Below the pieces are notes generated by a model. The model made no database searches and was not told the origin of the DNA. It worked only from the letters and a program-made list of their open reading frames with translations. Positions 1 through 10,806 of a DNA stretch of 57,112 nucleotides are shown here, in pieces (the stretch's first letter is position 1; each line of letters starts with the position of its first letter). The stretch comes from Amanita rubescens (lineage: Eukaryota; Basidiomycota; Agaricomycetes; Agaricales; Amanitaceae): contig WION01000330.1 of assembly GCA_015039365.1 (NCBI GenBank), positions 1-57,112 of the forward strand. The letters run 5' to 3'. The position numbers were made by a program, and so were the translations under genes.

Positions 1-923
1 CTTGATGCTTTCGAGGACAACCCGGTCGTTGTTGGATTCGTCGTAAAACAAACTTGCCTTAGCGCTATCAGTCATGGCCTCAATATCAGAGGCCTTCACT
101 GGAAATCTTTAAAACCTAATATATTTGCTGGGGATATCTTGGACGCGATCTCATTGGAGGCATCGCAAGCACTGTATATCCCGGATCAGTGGAATTACAA
201 GGACTTCGATGCCCTTTATCTTTACATGAACAAGCAGAAGAAAACCGTGTTGATAGTACCCATTCAGATCTTCATCAACCCTCTCCACAAAGATTCAGAA
301 GCCTGTTTTTATACTGATTGGCAACGGTGGGTGAAGCACTATAAGGGTTACACCTTATCATCCACATTTGTCTGGATCGTCGAACACGATCGTTCTTGGA
401 ATATCGTCGACGAGCAATTGAGAGCCATACGGGGTGGTACGCAATTGATTGCCCCACTGCACGAACAAATGCTCGTTACGGTGGGTGACGTGTACGGACT
501 CCTGGGTGAGCGGCTCGCCCAGGCTCGGCAAAGCGGTAGGAGCTTGTGTCTGGAACTTACCTTCGCCTCTGACGTACGAAGCAGGGCAACCGAGTCCCAA
601 GATGATTGAGTCTGCAAGGCAGAACGTACGTCACTGCCGTTGGGCAGGGGTCGGCCCTTCTAATTTGTTATTATTCACAGGAGTTGGAAATAGTTGGTGA
701 GTATTTCAGTGAGGCTACCGAGGAATTGTTCAAGAGCACTCTGGTTGATGGTGAAGGATCGAGCAAGCGAAAGGTTCGTCTTGACCGGTTTCCTCTCTTC
801 CGTTCTGATTTAAGATCACACAGAGGGCAACCTTCATCTAGGGGCAAGACTCGGAGCAACAAGAAAGCTACACCTGCATCCCGACGAATGAAGCAACTCG
901 TCAACGATGATGATGAGTGCTAG
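1..923 (+). CDS. 3' part of an effector-like gene with a nuclease-like C-terminal domain (partial)
   Basis: The frame is open from base 1, so the gene starts outside the window. It runs to a stop at 607-609 unless spliced. Two likely introns (about 626-679 and 772-826, GT...AG) would carry it to a basic tail ending near 921. The visible domain contains the run ALYIPDQWNYKDFDAL followed by KTVLIVPIQIF. This pattern of an aspartate and then a hydrophobic strand with PIQ is known to me from C-terminal domains of fungal Crinkler/RHS-type effector proteins, which are read as degenerate restriction-endonuclease folds. WIVEHDRSW and the strand before GDVYGLLG fit the same family. The K/R-rich tail (RGKTRSNKKATPASRR) could be a nuclear localisation signal. 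The NTPase or header part that would normally precede this domain cannot be seen. The family call is from memory; the exact splice pattern is uncertain. Confidence 0.55.
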
Positions 924-1171
924 AGTATCTGCCATCTTTTCTTTAGAATACTAGCTAATCGTGTGTATATGTATGCGATGATAATATCTCAGTGACTCGT
1001 GGGACGGGACTCGGACTTAGTATCTTATTACTTGGCTCCGAAGACTATTTGCAGGGTCTCCATCTATTCACCATCATCATGATTTGAATGCACATGCGGG
1101 TGCCCTGGTGGTGTACCCTTCACGTATACGGCGCCTAAGGCACGCGTGCCTATATCGTTGACGCCGTTCAT

Positions 1172-2140
1172 CAGGAGAATTCTGGGTTGCCTTATCAGGA
1201 CTTATTGACTTAAATAAGACAAATAAGTAATTTTTAAGTTACCAAATTGTGGACTTATTTTTGACTTATATAAGTAAAATAAGGCACCCCCCCCCTCTTT
1301 TGAGAGCCTTAAAATAAAAAAGCTGACTTAATTGACTTATTTTTGGGGACTTTTGGAAGCCAAACCCAGCCTACTGGCACCACTTACAGGTGCTTGGCTT
1401 ACAAGCACTTTCTGCCACTTATTTTGCACTTTCTACCACTTATTTGCACTTTCTGCAACTTATTTGCACTTTCTGCAACTTATTTTGCAGGTGCTCGACT
1501 TACAAGCACTTTTTGCCACTTATTTGGTAGGTGATGGTCTTATGATCCTTATCTTGTCTTAAGTGGCCAAAAATAAGGTCAAAAAAAGTGGCATTGATTT
1601 TTAAGTACTTTTACACTTATTACTACTTATTTAGTAACTTATTACTCTTTTGACTTAATTACTTTCTAGCTTGACTTAGTACAACTTAACTAATGCCTTA
1701 TGAGAAGTCCCTGGGCACCTGGGGCATGGGAGGGGGTCTAGAGGCCCTCCTTTATATACCTCGGTCATGCGCACGGACCATATTGACCGTGGGAACGTAT
1801 TACGTAATAATCACGTGACATCAAAGTGGTGCTCTTGATGTCGAAAAACCCAAATCTAAAATCAGAATTGCCAAAAATGGCTTAGTTAATGAGGTATTCG
1901 CATTTTTCTCACTTTCCCACGCCAAGCTTAGTGACTTATTTTGACTTGACAAAGACACTTAGACTTATATAAGACATGACCATTGTCAATGGCCTTATCT
2001 TGGACTTGGAAAAAATCAGGTAAAAATCAATGACCTTAATGCACTTAGAGTCTTAGGATGGTCTTAGCCATTTTTATCACTAAGGCAGGAAAGACATTTT
2101 AAGTCCCCAAAGTGCATAAGCCAAACCAGAATTTTCCTGA
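1172..2140. mobile_element. Non-autonomous terminal-inverted-repeat element (about 970 bp)
   Basis: The left end reads CAGGAGAATTCTGGGTTGCC and the reverse complement of the right end reads CAGGAAAATTCTGGTTTGGC. Agreement continues into CTTAT and ACTTA a few bases further in. The interior is AT-rich and packed with variants of ACTTATTT, including near-tandem copies of a unit like CTTATTTGCACTTTCTGCAA at about 1410-1530. No transposase frame is present. The inverted core may include one or two more bases each side (CATCAGGA), so the target duplication is ambiguous (AT is possible). It looks like a MITE or a deleted DNA transposon; superfamily not assigned. Confidence 0.7.
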
Positions 2141-2143
2141 TGT

Positions 2144-2647
2144 TGCCGGGAACACGCTGAATAGAGTGACTTGGGCCCTAACTTATTGGCGTACATAGTA
2201 ATACGGATTGTGTATATGACCAACTTATTTAAGAGGTAGTCTCAGCACCGGTACGAACCCGGCCACATAGTACATGTCTCATATCAGAGTCTCTCTAGTC
2301 AACGCCGCTACCAACCTTCAAACTTTAAATGTGAATCCGAAAAGTTGAACTTCTAGCATGGTTGTCACGTCGAAAGACAAGGCGCGCCAGCAGCCCGCGC
2401 ACCTCAAATCAGACTACCCTTGATTCCAGATCGGCAGATGGACCTCTGTGATACATCATCCAAAGTTTAAATCGTATAACAGCGAACTTGTGTTCTGGAG
2501 CCGGAAAGAGAAAGAACGGTCTTTCTGCATAGCCACCGGCATGGAAATGATGCCATTCGGCCAGATCTTCATCGGCGGAGATTCGGGAGAGTCCGAGTAC
2601 TGGTACGGCTTGTCCAATTCTGAACAGTCGTTCCTCGGTTCAGCCTC
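2144..2647. other. Non-coding spacer upstream of the P450 gene
   Basis: I see no coding region here. The stretch holds the 5' flank of the P450 gene. A short frame at 2448-2656 has no recognisable domain. A patch at 2235-2312 has a tRNA-like arm but fails as a tRNA. Confidence 0.5.
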
Positions 2648-4943
2648 ATGCACATAGTTGCACTCGGTTTCCTCGCTTTGGCAGTATATCTTCTTATAAA
2701 GCTAACACAGTTTATTTACTGGGAGCACACTTCACCCTTGAAACGACTGCCAGGTCCAAAGAGCACAAATTGGATTTTCGGGAATTTGAACGAGATACTG
2801 GAGAGTGTACTGTGTTTCCATTACTACTGTCCTCGTTTCAAACATAACACAGTTCTTAGGATGCTTTGGTATACGAGCAATGGGCATCTATCTATGGCCC
2901 TACGTTCAAATATAATAGTATTCTTGGCGTGAGTTAGAATTTGTTCACTATGTATTCTAATTCATCCGAATCCGTTACTTTGAATGATCCGTAGAAGACT
3001 AGTTTATCGACAATGGATACAAAAGCCATATCACATATCTTGATGAATAATAATTTGTATCAAAAGACAGAATTTGGCCGCCATATCAGCACTCCATTAC
3101 TTGGCGATGGTAAGACTCTAGGCTAGGCTGAGTAATGTGTTTAATGGATTATAGGTCTGTTAGTTGCTGAAGGCGATAAACACAGGCAGCAGGTATTGAT
3201 TTGTTTAACCGATGGATGTTTCTCCGACAACTAACTATTATTTTTAGAGACGAATTATGGTAAGTAGTTATGGCATCAAATCAGTGTTACTTGCTTTAAT
3301 TATAGAAAGAATCCTGCATTAGGAACTGCACAAATACGTGAATTAACTACAATTTTTGTTGATAAAGCCATCGAGGTAACTCCATCATTCACAAGTATCT
3401 TCGTCTGCTCACAGTACATGTCAGCTGCGAGATGCCCTGGAAAATGAAATAATGAAGTATGAGGGACCTGTCGGACCTATTACTTCGATCGATATCCTCC
3501 CTTGGATTACCAGGATGACCTTGGATGTCATCGGTCTGGCTGGTAAGGGAAATCCGCCCATTATTTTTCTTCGTTTTCCCACGATTTCAAGGATTCAATT
3601 ATCAATTCAATGCGCTTTCCGGCGATGGCACGAATGAGCTTCAACGAGTGCTTGCAACCGTTTTCAAGCCAAGGGCCCGACCTCCACTAATGCCCCTCAT
3701 CAGAGCAAGAATTCCTGCTCTGCGTTTCTTGGTGCGTTTGACCAAGCCTTAGAGCGCAGTATGTGCTTTATTCCCTTATTCAGCCAGCGGACGGCGATAC
3801 CGAAAGTAAGAAAGCAAAAGAGACGATGACTCGCATTGCCCACAAGCTCCTGGATGATAGTCGGGCCGCATTGATAACAGAGAAAAGTTCATGTCTGGCA
3901 AAGGATTTTTCCCAGGGACGTGATATATTGTCGTTACTTGTTAGAGCGAATATGGCCACGGACTTGCCTAGTAGCCAGAGAATGTGCGATGATGAAGTAG
4001 TGGCCCGTAACTATTCGTCCACCTGTCCCCACAGAAAACGGTGCTAAGCTGTTGTTATTTCAGAAATACCAACATTCTTCGTGGCGGGTCACGAAACTAC
4101 AAGGTACGTTTTGTCAAGTTATACATCCGACCCTACAGTGATAACGGACTGTTAAAGTGGCAACGTGGGCGTTGTTCGCATTGACCCAGCGTGTCGATGT
4201 TCAGGAGAAGTTACGCGTAGAACTCTTGAGTGTTCCTACCGATAATCCTACGATGGATGAACTGAACGCTCTCCCTTACCTCGATAAGGTTGTTCGCGAG
4301 GTCATGCGTCTTTATGTTCCTGTCCCTTTGACAGCAAGAGTTGCGGCCGCGGATGATATAATTCCTCTAGAAATACCTGTTAAAGATGAGGAAGGGAATA
4401 TCCAGGAATATATTCGGTCTGTAAGCTTCGCATACCCACTTGCCACGCTAAATCGCAAGCTACAGGGTAAGGAAAGGGCAAATTGTATCCATCCCCCTTA
4501 GCTATCCATCGTGCGGTAAGCCTTTGGGGGGAGGATGCGGCAGAGTTCAAGTAAGCGATAAAATCCTTTGTTACTTTCGACCACTAATTAGATTGTGTGA
4601 AGGCCGGAACGCTGGGAATCCATTCCACAGGCGGTCCGCAGGATCCCCGGCGTATGGGGAAATCAGCTCACTTTTTGGGCGGCCCTCGCGCTTGCATTGG
4701 ATACAAATTCTCGGTCGTGGAGTAAGTTCGCTGCACCTATCTTGAATAGTATTGAAAGACGACTTTTAACATAGAATGAAAGCACTTTTGTTCACACTTC
4801 TTCGAGCTTTTGAATTTCAATTGGCAGTCCCTGCAGCTGATATCAAGCGGAAATGGCTAGTTGTCCAACGACCGGTCCTTGCATCAGATCCTAATGGTAA
4901 AAGCCAATTGCCGTTGCTGGTCAAAGTCTATCAGCATCCCTAG
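2648..4943 (+). CDS. Cytochrome P450 monooxygenase (two apparent homopolymer frameshifts)
   Basis: A haem-thiolate monooxygenase anchored in the ER membrane. Exon 1 (2648-2806) encodes an N-terminal hydrophobic segment and the proline hinge RLPGPKS. Later exons give [12 protein letters not shown], then [12 protein letters not shown] with RRIM (helix C), and the I-helix motif AGHETT at about 4087. The ExxR motif EVMRL lies near 4300, [11 protein letters not shown] near 4650, and the haem-binding loop [10 protein letters not shown] near 4685. The last exon runs to a stop at 4941-4943. Roughly a dozen short exons reconstruct well, so the gene was recently intact. Two frame breaks remain. One extra base lies in the C run 4493-4497, before AIHRA. 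One base is missing in the T run 4672-4676, just before the haem loop. They cancel each other downstream. Sequencing error in homopolymers is as likely as decay. The substrate cannot be inferred. Confidence 0.85.
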
Positions 4944-5086
4944 AGACGTGATATGTAGATTGACTCTATTCGAGTGACGAATCACATCATTCTTTCTCCT
5001 GTCAATTATCCAGTATTCAAATACACCCCTAGCTAGAAACACAATATCTGAATGGGCCAATTTGTAGCGATCCAACAAAGAAACGT

Positions 5087-8000
5087 TCAAAATATGATCG
5101 GCAAACCCGTTGTACAGGACAACATAGACACTAGCCATTCATCCACTGCATTCCGACCTGGGAAGCACACGTGTCCGCAACCTGTAGGACACGGATATCC
5201 TGTCGTCCGCGCCAGGGGTCCTGATCCGTTCTCTTCGTCTCCACCCAACAGCTTGACTAACCGATGGTCTTGATAGAACCGCCGATGACACTTCTCATGC
5301 GCACCGTGTTTACATATGGGGCATAGGAAGAGAAGCGTGCGGAGTGGCAGGTGACTGGAAAAAGACAACATGAATGTCATTAGGGAGAAGACGTTTTTAA
5401 AAAAACTGACCAAATGGCACACGAGACGTTGCTTTTGCAGGTCAAGCAATGCGAGTAGGTAGATTTTGCAGTCGTATCGCCAGGTAGTTTTCCAGTAGAT
5501 TTAGTAAAGGTTTATAGCACCTGATGCAAGAAGTGGGGATAATTGTATGGACCTTGATTCTTCATTAGAAATTAGCCACAGAACCGGAAAGTTCCTACCA
5601 TGGTAGAATCTTGAATGTCACTTAATTGACAGTGCTTGCGAATATAAGCTGAGCACGGGAACATGCGACAGCGATCAAGCAAGTCTTTTGCCAAGTCAGC
5701 ACTGATAGGGGAACTATAAGGTTCGAGGTACGTACCAATGTAAGCATCGACGAATAGTACGCTTCGTTTGACGCTAATTTTTAGCTCCGCACGAGCAACG
5801 ATGACTAGCATGGCACACGTCTGAACATCTCCCTATAGAATCCAAACATTATCTCGCATCCGAATCGACTCTATGAATCGGATTGCTTACCTGTTCCACA
5901 AGAGTCTCGAGTGCTTGGCGAAGCGCCTTCCAGCCGATATCTTTGAACCGCTTCTCCTCCGCCTGCACCAGCTCAATCCTCCGCTCCGTAAAATGTTCAA
6001 GATTCGGAGCGACATCCGGCTGAACATACTCAGCTACAACGGCTGGTGCCATTTCCGGTACCCGCGAGGTCAAATCGCGTATGGTTTCTTCCGCCTTTAA
6101 CGTGCCCTCATTCTCATCCACATGAGTAACACCGCCAGCCACAACAGTACGAATGCTGCTAACCGAGTCCTGACGGCTGAGCATCGGCGCCAGAATGGGC
6201 GCAGCGAGAGAGGCAACGGTCGAGCTCCTGCTTCTTGATTTGTACCGCCCGAAACTTTCCTTCCACTGGATTGCCTTCTTAACGATGCAATCGGACTATC
6301 AGAATCAGAATCTGTCGATTGGGGAGATGCCGACGTCCCTTCATCGTCGTTCGGATCACCGTCCTCGTCCGTCTTTTTATGTCTCCCGAGCACCCTGGAC
6401 AAGGGACTGGGAGCAGTGATCCTTTGCTGCGATAAAAATGTGGGCGTCACCAAAGCAGGTCGCAAGTTTGCCTCTTCATCGCTCCAGTGCCCGGCGGTAC
6501 CCGCACTACCCACGTCGCTCTCATTCCCGGAGGACGAATCAGAATCATCCAAGGCACCTGCTCCAACAAGGTGAAGACTTGGAGTAGAGGGGGTTTTACA
6601 ATCCTTATCAGCCGCCGGACTAGCGGAGGTTCCGGCTACCGACGGTCGGCGGTAAGTGGATGGTCGCCTTCCTGAAGAAGATTGGTCCACTGCTGGGCGC
6701 TGTCCACGGAAAGAAGCTCTCCGAGGTGTAGGGGGTAGGTGAGCAAGCCCATGACGAGGTGATGACGAAGCGGAGGAAGCAGGTGTTAGGTGGCGTGATG
6801 TAGATCGAGATGAGTTGCGCCTGGCAGGGTATTTTGAGCTTTCGGCGCTCCCGACTGATCCACGTCCTGGGCTAGTTTTATGCGGTGGACCACCTTCGAG
6901 CGGTCTCCCAGCAGTCAAGGAGAAGTAAGATTGTGTGAGTCGAGCGCTTGCGGGTGTAGGTAGAGGGTGAGTAAACAGTTCTTGTGCACTGGTTACTTGC
7001 GGCAAAATCGGCGGTGATGGGGGTAGAACGTCCTCCAAACAAGCAGCTAGAAGCAGCCATAGCTGTGCGATACCTTGCTTCCCAACTTCTATTGCTGCCT
7101 GTTACTCGTCTTTGTAAAACGAGACCATTAAGCATTAATGAAACCCACCTGCGCGTTCTGAAGGCAAATTGATTTCCGAGACTCTCCAATTAAAACATAT
7201 TTCTTGGCAAGCTGTTTGAATGATTCGAGGTCCACCGCCGTGTGCGGTGATATCTGGGTAGCGATATTTTGTAATTGTGGTCGTGCCTGAGGATCGCCAG
7301 TGTTTCATTTCCATTCTCAGCTTCTCTGCTGAGGGCTTGAACTCTGGGCGACTGTTAAAACGGTAAGTAGCGATTCAAGATATGAGAACATGGTCATACA
7401 TGTCGTCGTATGGTATTTCATGCCGGTGTCTACGATCCGAGACGAACGTAAGGGACCCTGACACTTCCCATGTCAACGCCACTCTTGGCACGCTAGCAAT
7501 TGGCTTTGAAGCATCCCTCAAATCGAATTGAGAAAATGTACCAGAGGATTGAAGCGCCCAAATGGCATGTGAATCACGAAAGTCGACGTCTGGCGCGAAT
7601 GTCACGTCTAGTAAAACTCGGACGAGGCAAGCGCATACCTGTCAAGCTACCCTCTGCTCCTGATCCGCGGATGGACCACTTGGCCACCCAAGCTCTCCTG
7701 ACATCCCAGATTTCGATTGTATCATCAACAACCGGGACCGAGGCATAACCTTTGTTCTCCATGGGAGATACTGGCGGATGGAGCGAATCTGTGTCTGTGA
7801 ATAGTGCTTAGAGTATCTATAGTACTTGAACTGGCGGAACGGGAAAGAAAGGGAGGGGTTGCAGCCAGCTTAGAGACGTCCCGTTTTTGCAGCAGGTGGT
7901 GCAAGCTCAGGATTGGAAATGACAGCAATTTCACATTCGTATCCTGGTCGCCATAAAATATGTCGAACAGGGTATCGCGTGTGGAGCGTGTAAGTTAGCT

Positions 8001-9215
8001 TGGCCGGTATATGGGAGTCGGAGCTAGGCACACTCAAATCCCATATCTGCATGGAGTGAATAAACGATACCGAGATGGTTCTAAGTATTCACCTTGACAC
8101 AGCGATCAAGTCCTCCGCTAGCAAACCAACCCATTCCATTGTCCACCTGTTTCAGAGCTACTCGTTCCTGGGGATTCACGCCACGCGAGAGAAGTAACGG
8201 GTGTTGTATGCGCGACGAGAAGCCTGTCCAATAATCCACGCTGGGCCATTTTGAGGTCCCATCTAGCATTTCGGTGTTGGGGCGGGTTGAATTATGATGA
8301 AAAGAAAATACCTGTATATACTGCCATTGTCCAAGCCGACGATAGCTTGGAGGGGCTGCCATAAGCTTGGAGAAAAGGCGACACTGCGCACAGATGCTGG
8401 GTGATGTATGCGCATAAGTGATTTCGACATGTCTCGTAGATCCTGTTCCTTGTTTGAATATTGATAGAGGCAAATATTGACAACCGTACCCATATTCGCA
8501 AATCACCATCTGCAGAGCCGGTAACGCAGTAATGATGCACCGAGTAAGAAATGGCCAGTTGGTTTATTGAACGAAGATGATCTTTTGTTCGTCGTTCTAA
8601 ACGGAACGTCAGCGAACGTAGAGTGCGAAACAATGAGATGGACCTAGTTTGGCTGACCCAGCCCTGCTGATATCCCACATGATGAGTTCGCCATTCCGGG
8701 CACTGGTAAATATTTTGTTGCTGAACTCTGTCCTTGCATCAGTTCTCGAGTACAAAGGAAACAAAATGAAACACATCATACGACCGCGACCCCATGCTAC
8801 ACCAGTCGCTGCGCTCTCGACCTTGAGCCCACTGCCTTCCCAGAGATTGCGCGTCGCCTCAATTCGATGGCCGCCTTTGCCTAAAGACGACCTGTATTCT
8901 GGACTAGCCGGGAGCGAACCGTCTGATATTCGTAGTATTCTCAAAGCTAAGATAGCATTGAATTACGCCGCGTCCACGATACATGGGTGAATGCGCACAT
9001 TCCTTCCCTGCGACGGCACACCGAATGCCGTCTTCACTCTTGGCTATACATCCTCCTCCAGGCGATACGACACGTGGATAGCGTACGTATCTAGATGGTC
9101 CCTGGTATCCGTGCGATCTTGAATCAGAATACAATTCGAGGGGGAACTGAGAAGGTGGTAGCGCTGCCATCCAAGTCAGACCTGAACTGTTGTTTGCTTT
9201 GGAACCTAATGCCAA
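5087..9215 (-). CDS. WDR24/RTC1-like SEA/GATOR2 complex subunit (WD40 + C-terminal zinc RING)
   Basis: A subunit of the vacuolar SEA/GATOR2 complex that acts upstream of TORC1 in amino-acid signalling. The start ATG is at 9215; splicing the first intron gives AVAGKESLRILRIS, typical of the RTC1 N-terminus. WD40 repeats follow: NGELIMWDISRAG, SINQLAISYSVHHY, CVTGSADGDLRIWDMS, IHHPASVRSVAFSP, then YPVRHILWRPGYECEIAV and TIEIWDVRRAWVAKWSIRGS. A long low-complexity Ser/Pro/Arg region (about 6100-7030) and a helical segment come next. The zinc-binding tail has CPICKHGAHEKCH and CPTGCGHVCF (5160-5350). The stop is at 5087-5089. About ten short introns break the gene. The family call is firm from domain order; exon ends are not all resolved. 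It is head-to-head with RPL10. Confidence 0.87.
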
Positions 9216-9659
9216 ACAAAAATATCGCTCTCTCTTTTGTACGGCAATGACAAAGTGACTAATAGTAATGAAACTCCTTGGCTATGTTCCATATCTCATG
9301 TGTGAGTCTGTAGAACGTTTATTTCCAGCTGGTATGGAACGAATCATAACTAGCGGAACCGTGACGGCATTGTCCGACCGGAGTCTGAATAAGCGACAGC
9401 CCTTACTCAGCACCCAAATCAATGTTTAGTCATCTCCAACCCGGCACTACAAAAGGGCACCAGGGATTAGTCCCCCCACATCAAAACCACCCCGTAAGAC
9501 TGTAAGTATGCGTTTATGTTGCATCTGAGAGGCTGTTTAGGCTGTTTTTTGAGCGGATGGACGTTGGGCGGGGATGGATGCCGCTTGGCGAGGGTAGATG
9601 ACGTTTTCAGAGCGGAGCTAACGATGTTGTACGCCTCTTAGACATCAAGACTAATCGAA
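9216..9659. promoter_or_regulatory. Shared divergent promoter region between WDR24-like gene and RPL10
   Basis: A 444-bp spacer between two divergently transcribed genes. I see no reading frame worth calling and no clear TATA box. The RPL10 side is T/G-rich (about 9530-9600), and a GTAAG at about 9490-9505 could be the donor of a 5'-UTR intron ending before 9655. That is an inference from the common structure of fungal ribosomal-protein genes. Confidence 0.35.
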
Positions 9660-10458
9660 ATGGGTCGTCGTCCCGCTCGCTGCTACCGCTATTGCAAGAA
9701 CAAGCCGTATCCAAAGTCAAGGTACAACCGTGGTGTTCCAGACTCCAAGGTAAATTTGCACCCCCAAACCGATTTTTTACAACAACCCACTTTTTAGATT
9801 CGCATTTTCGACTTGGGACGTAAACGTGCCCCTGTTGATGAATTCCCATTTTGCGCGCATCTCGTATCGGATGAGTACGAACAGCTGTCGAGTGAAGCGC
9901 TCGAAGCCGCTCGTATCTGCGCCAACAAATACGTCACGAAGACGTCAGGAAAGGATTCATTCCATTTGCGTGTTCGAGTACATCCCTTCCATGTTCTCCG
10001 TATCAACAAGATGTTGTCCTGCGCAGGCGCCGATCGGTACGTAATCTAGACTTTGCTGCGGTGTGCCATAATGATTTTGGGATTAGTCTCCAGACGGGCA
10101 TGCGTGGCGCGTGGGGCAAACCATACGGAACTGTTGCGCGTGTGAACATTGGCCAAATCATCATGTCCATTCGGGCCAAGGAATCCAACTCGGCCGTCAT
10201 CATTGAGGCGCTACGCCGCGCCCGGTATAAGTTCCCCGGCCGTCAGAAGATTATTGTTTCCAAGAAATGGGGTTTCACTAATGTGTCCAAAGGCGAATAC
10301 TTGAAGCTCAAGGAGGAGAAGCGAGTGATGCCGTGCGTATCGGTTTATGAATTAATTGCGACTACTAACTAACGCCGGGCAGAGATGGTGCTTATGTACA
10401 ATTCATTCGGCCCAAGGGTCCGTTGGAGAAGAATCTGCGGAACCAGCTGCGTGCTTGA
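9660..10458 (+). CDS. RPL10: 60S ribosomal protein L10 (uL16)
   Basis: A structural protein of the large ribosomal subunit, near the P site, needed for 60S maturation. Four exons join cleanly: 9660-9749, 9798-10036, 10087-10332 and 10383-10458, all with GT...AG introns of about 50 bp. The protein starts [20 protein letters not shown] and contains [54 protein letters not shown] and [20 protein letters not shown]. It ends NLRNQLRA. The length (about 216 residues) is normal for the family. The frame is intact and highly conserved throughout. Confidence 0.97.
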
Positions 10459-10806
10459 TTGATGACGATGTATCCTACCCTTACATACCGCAATGTAAGA
10501 GAGAGAGAGAGAACGAGAGAAGCTCAAGGTTATTCGCGTGATATGCCCTTTATTCACTACGCCGTCTAGATAATGGACAGCGGATAGGGGAAAGGGGGCA
10601 AAGAATGAAGCGTTTGTTAGAGTTGATGACACCGACTGACTTGATACTTGCGCAGACAGGTGTAAATGAACTAATAAAACGACAGATTACTATTTATTTA
10701 TTAAATGATGTAATGGCCATTAAGCTTGTGAGCTTATTCTCTCCTCGTTTGCTCCTTGCCTTTGTCCTCTACTTCCATCTTGTCCCCGCCGTCGCGTCTA
10801 ACGAAG
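10459..10806. other. Spacer with a short (GA)n microsatellite
   Basis: 3' flank of RPL10 and 5' flank of the WC-1 gene. A run of about eight GA dinucleotides lies at 10498-10513, followed by imperfect GA units. A T/A-rich patch occurs at 10675-10740. No gene is seen. Confidence 0.5.

Noticed and set aside
2235..2312. tRNA-like patch: GGTACGAACCC resembles a B box and the ends GGTAG/CTACC pair.
   Set aside because: On the minus strand the T-arm lies too far from the acceptor end (12 bases instead of 7-8). On the plus strand the B box is far too close to the 5' end. No A box or anticodon arm fits.
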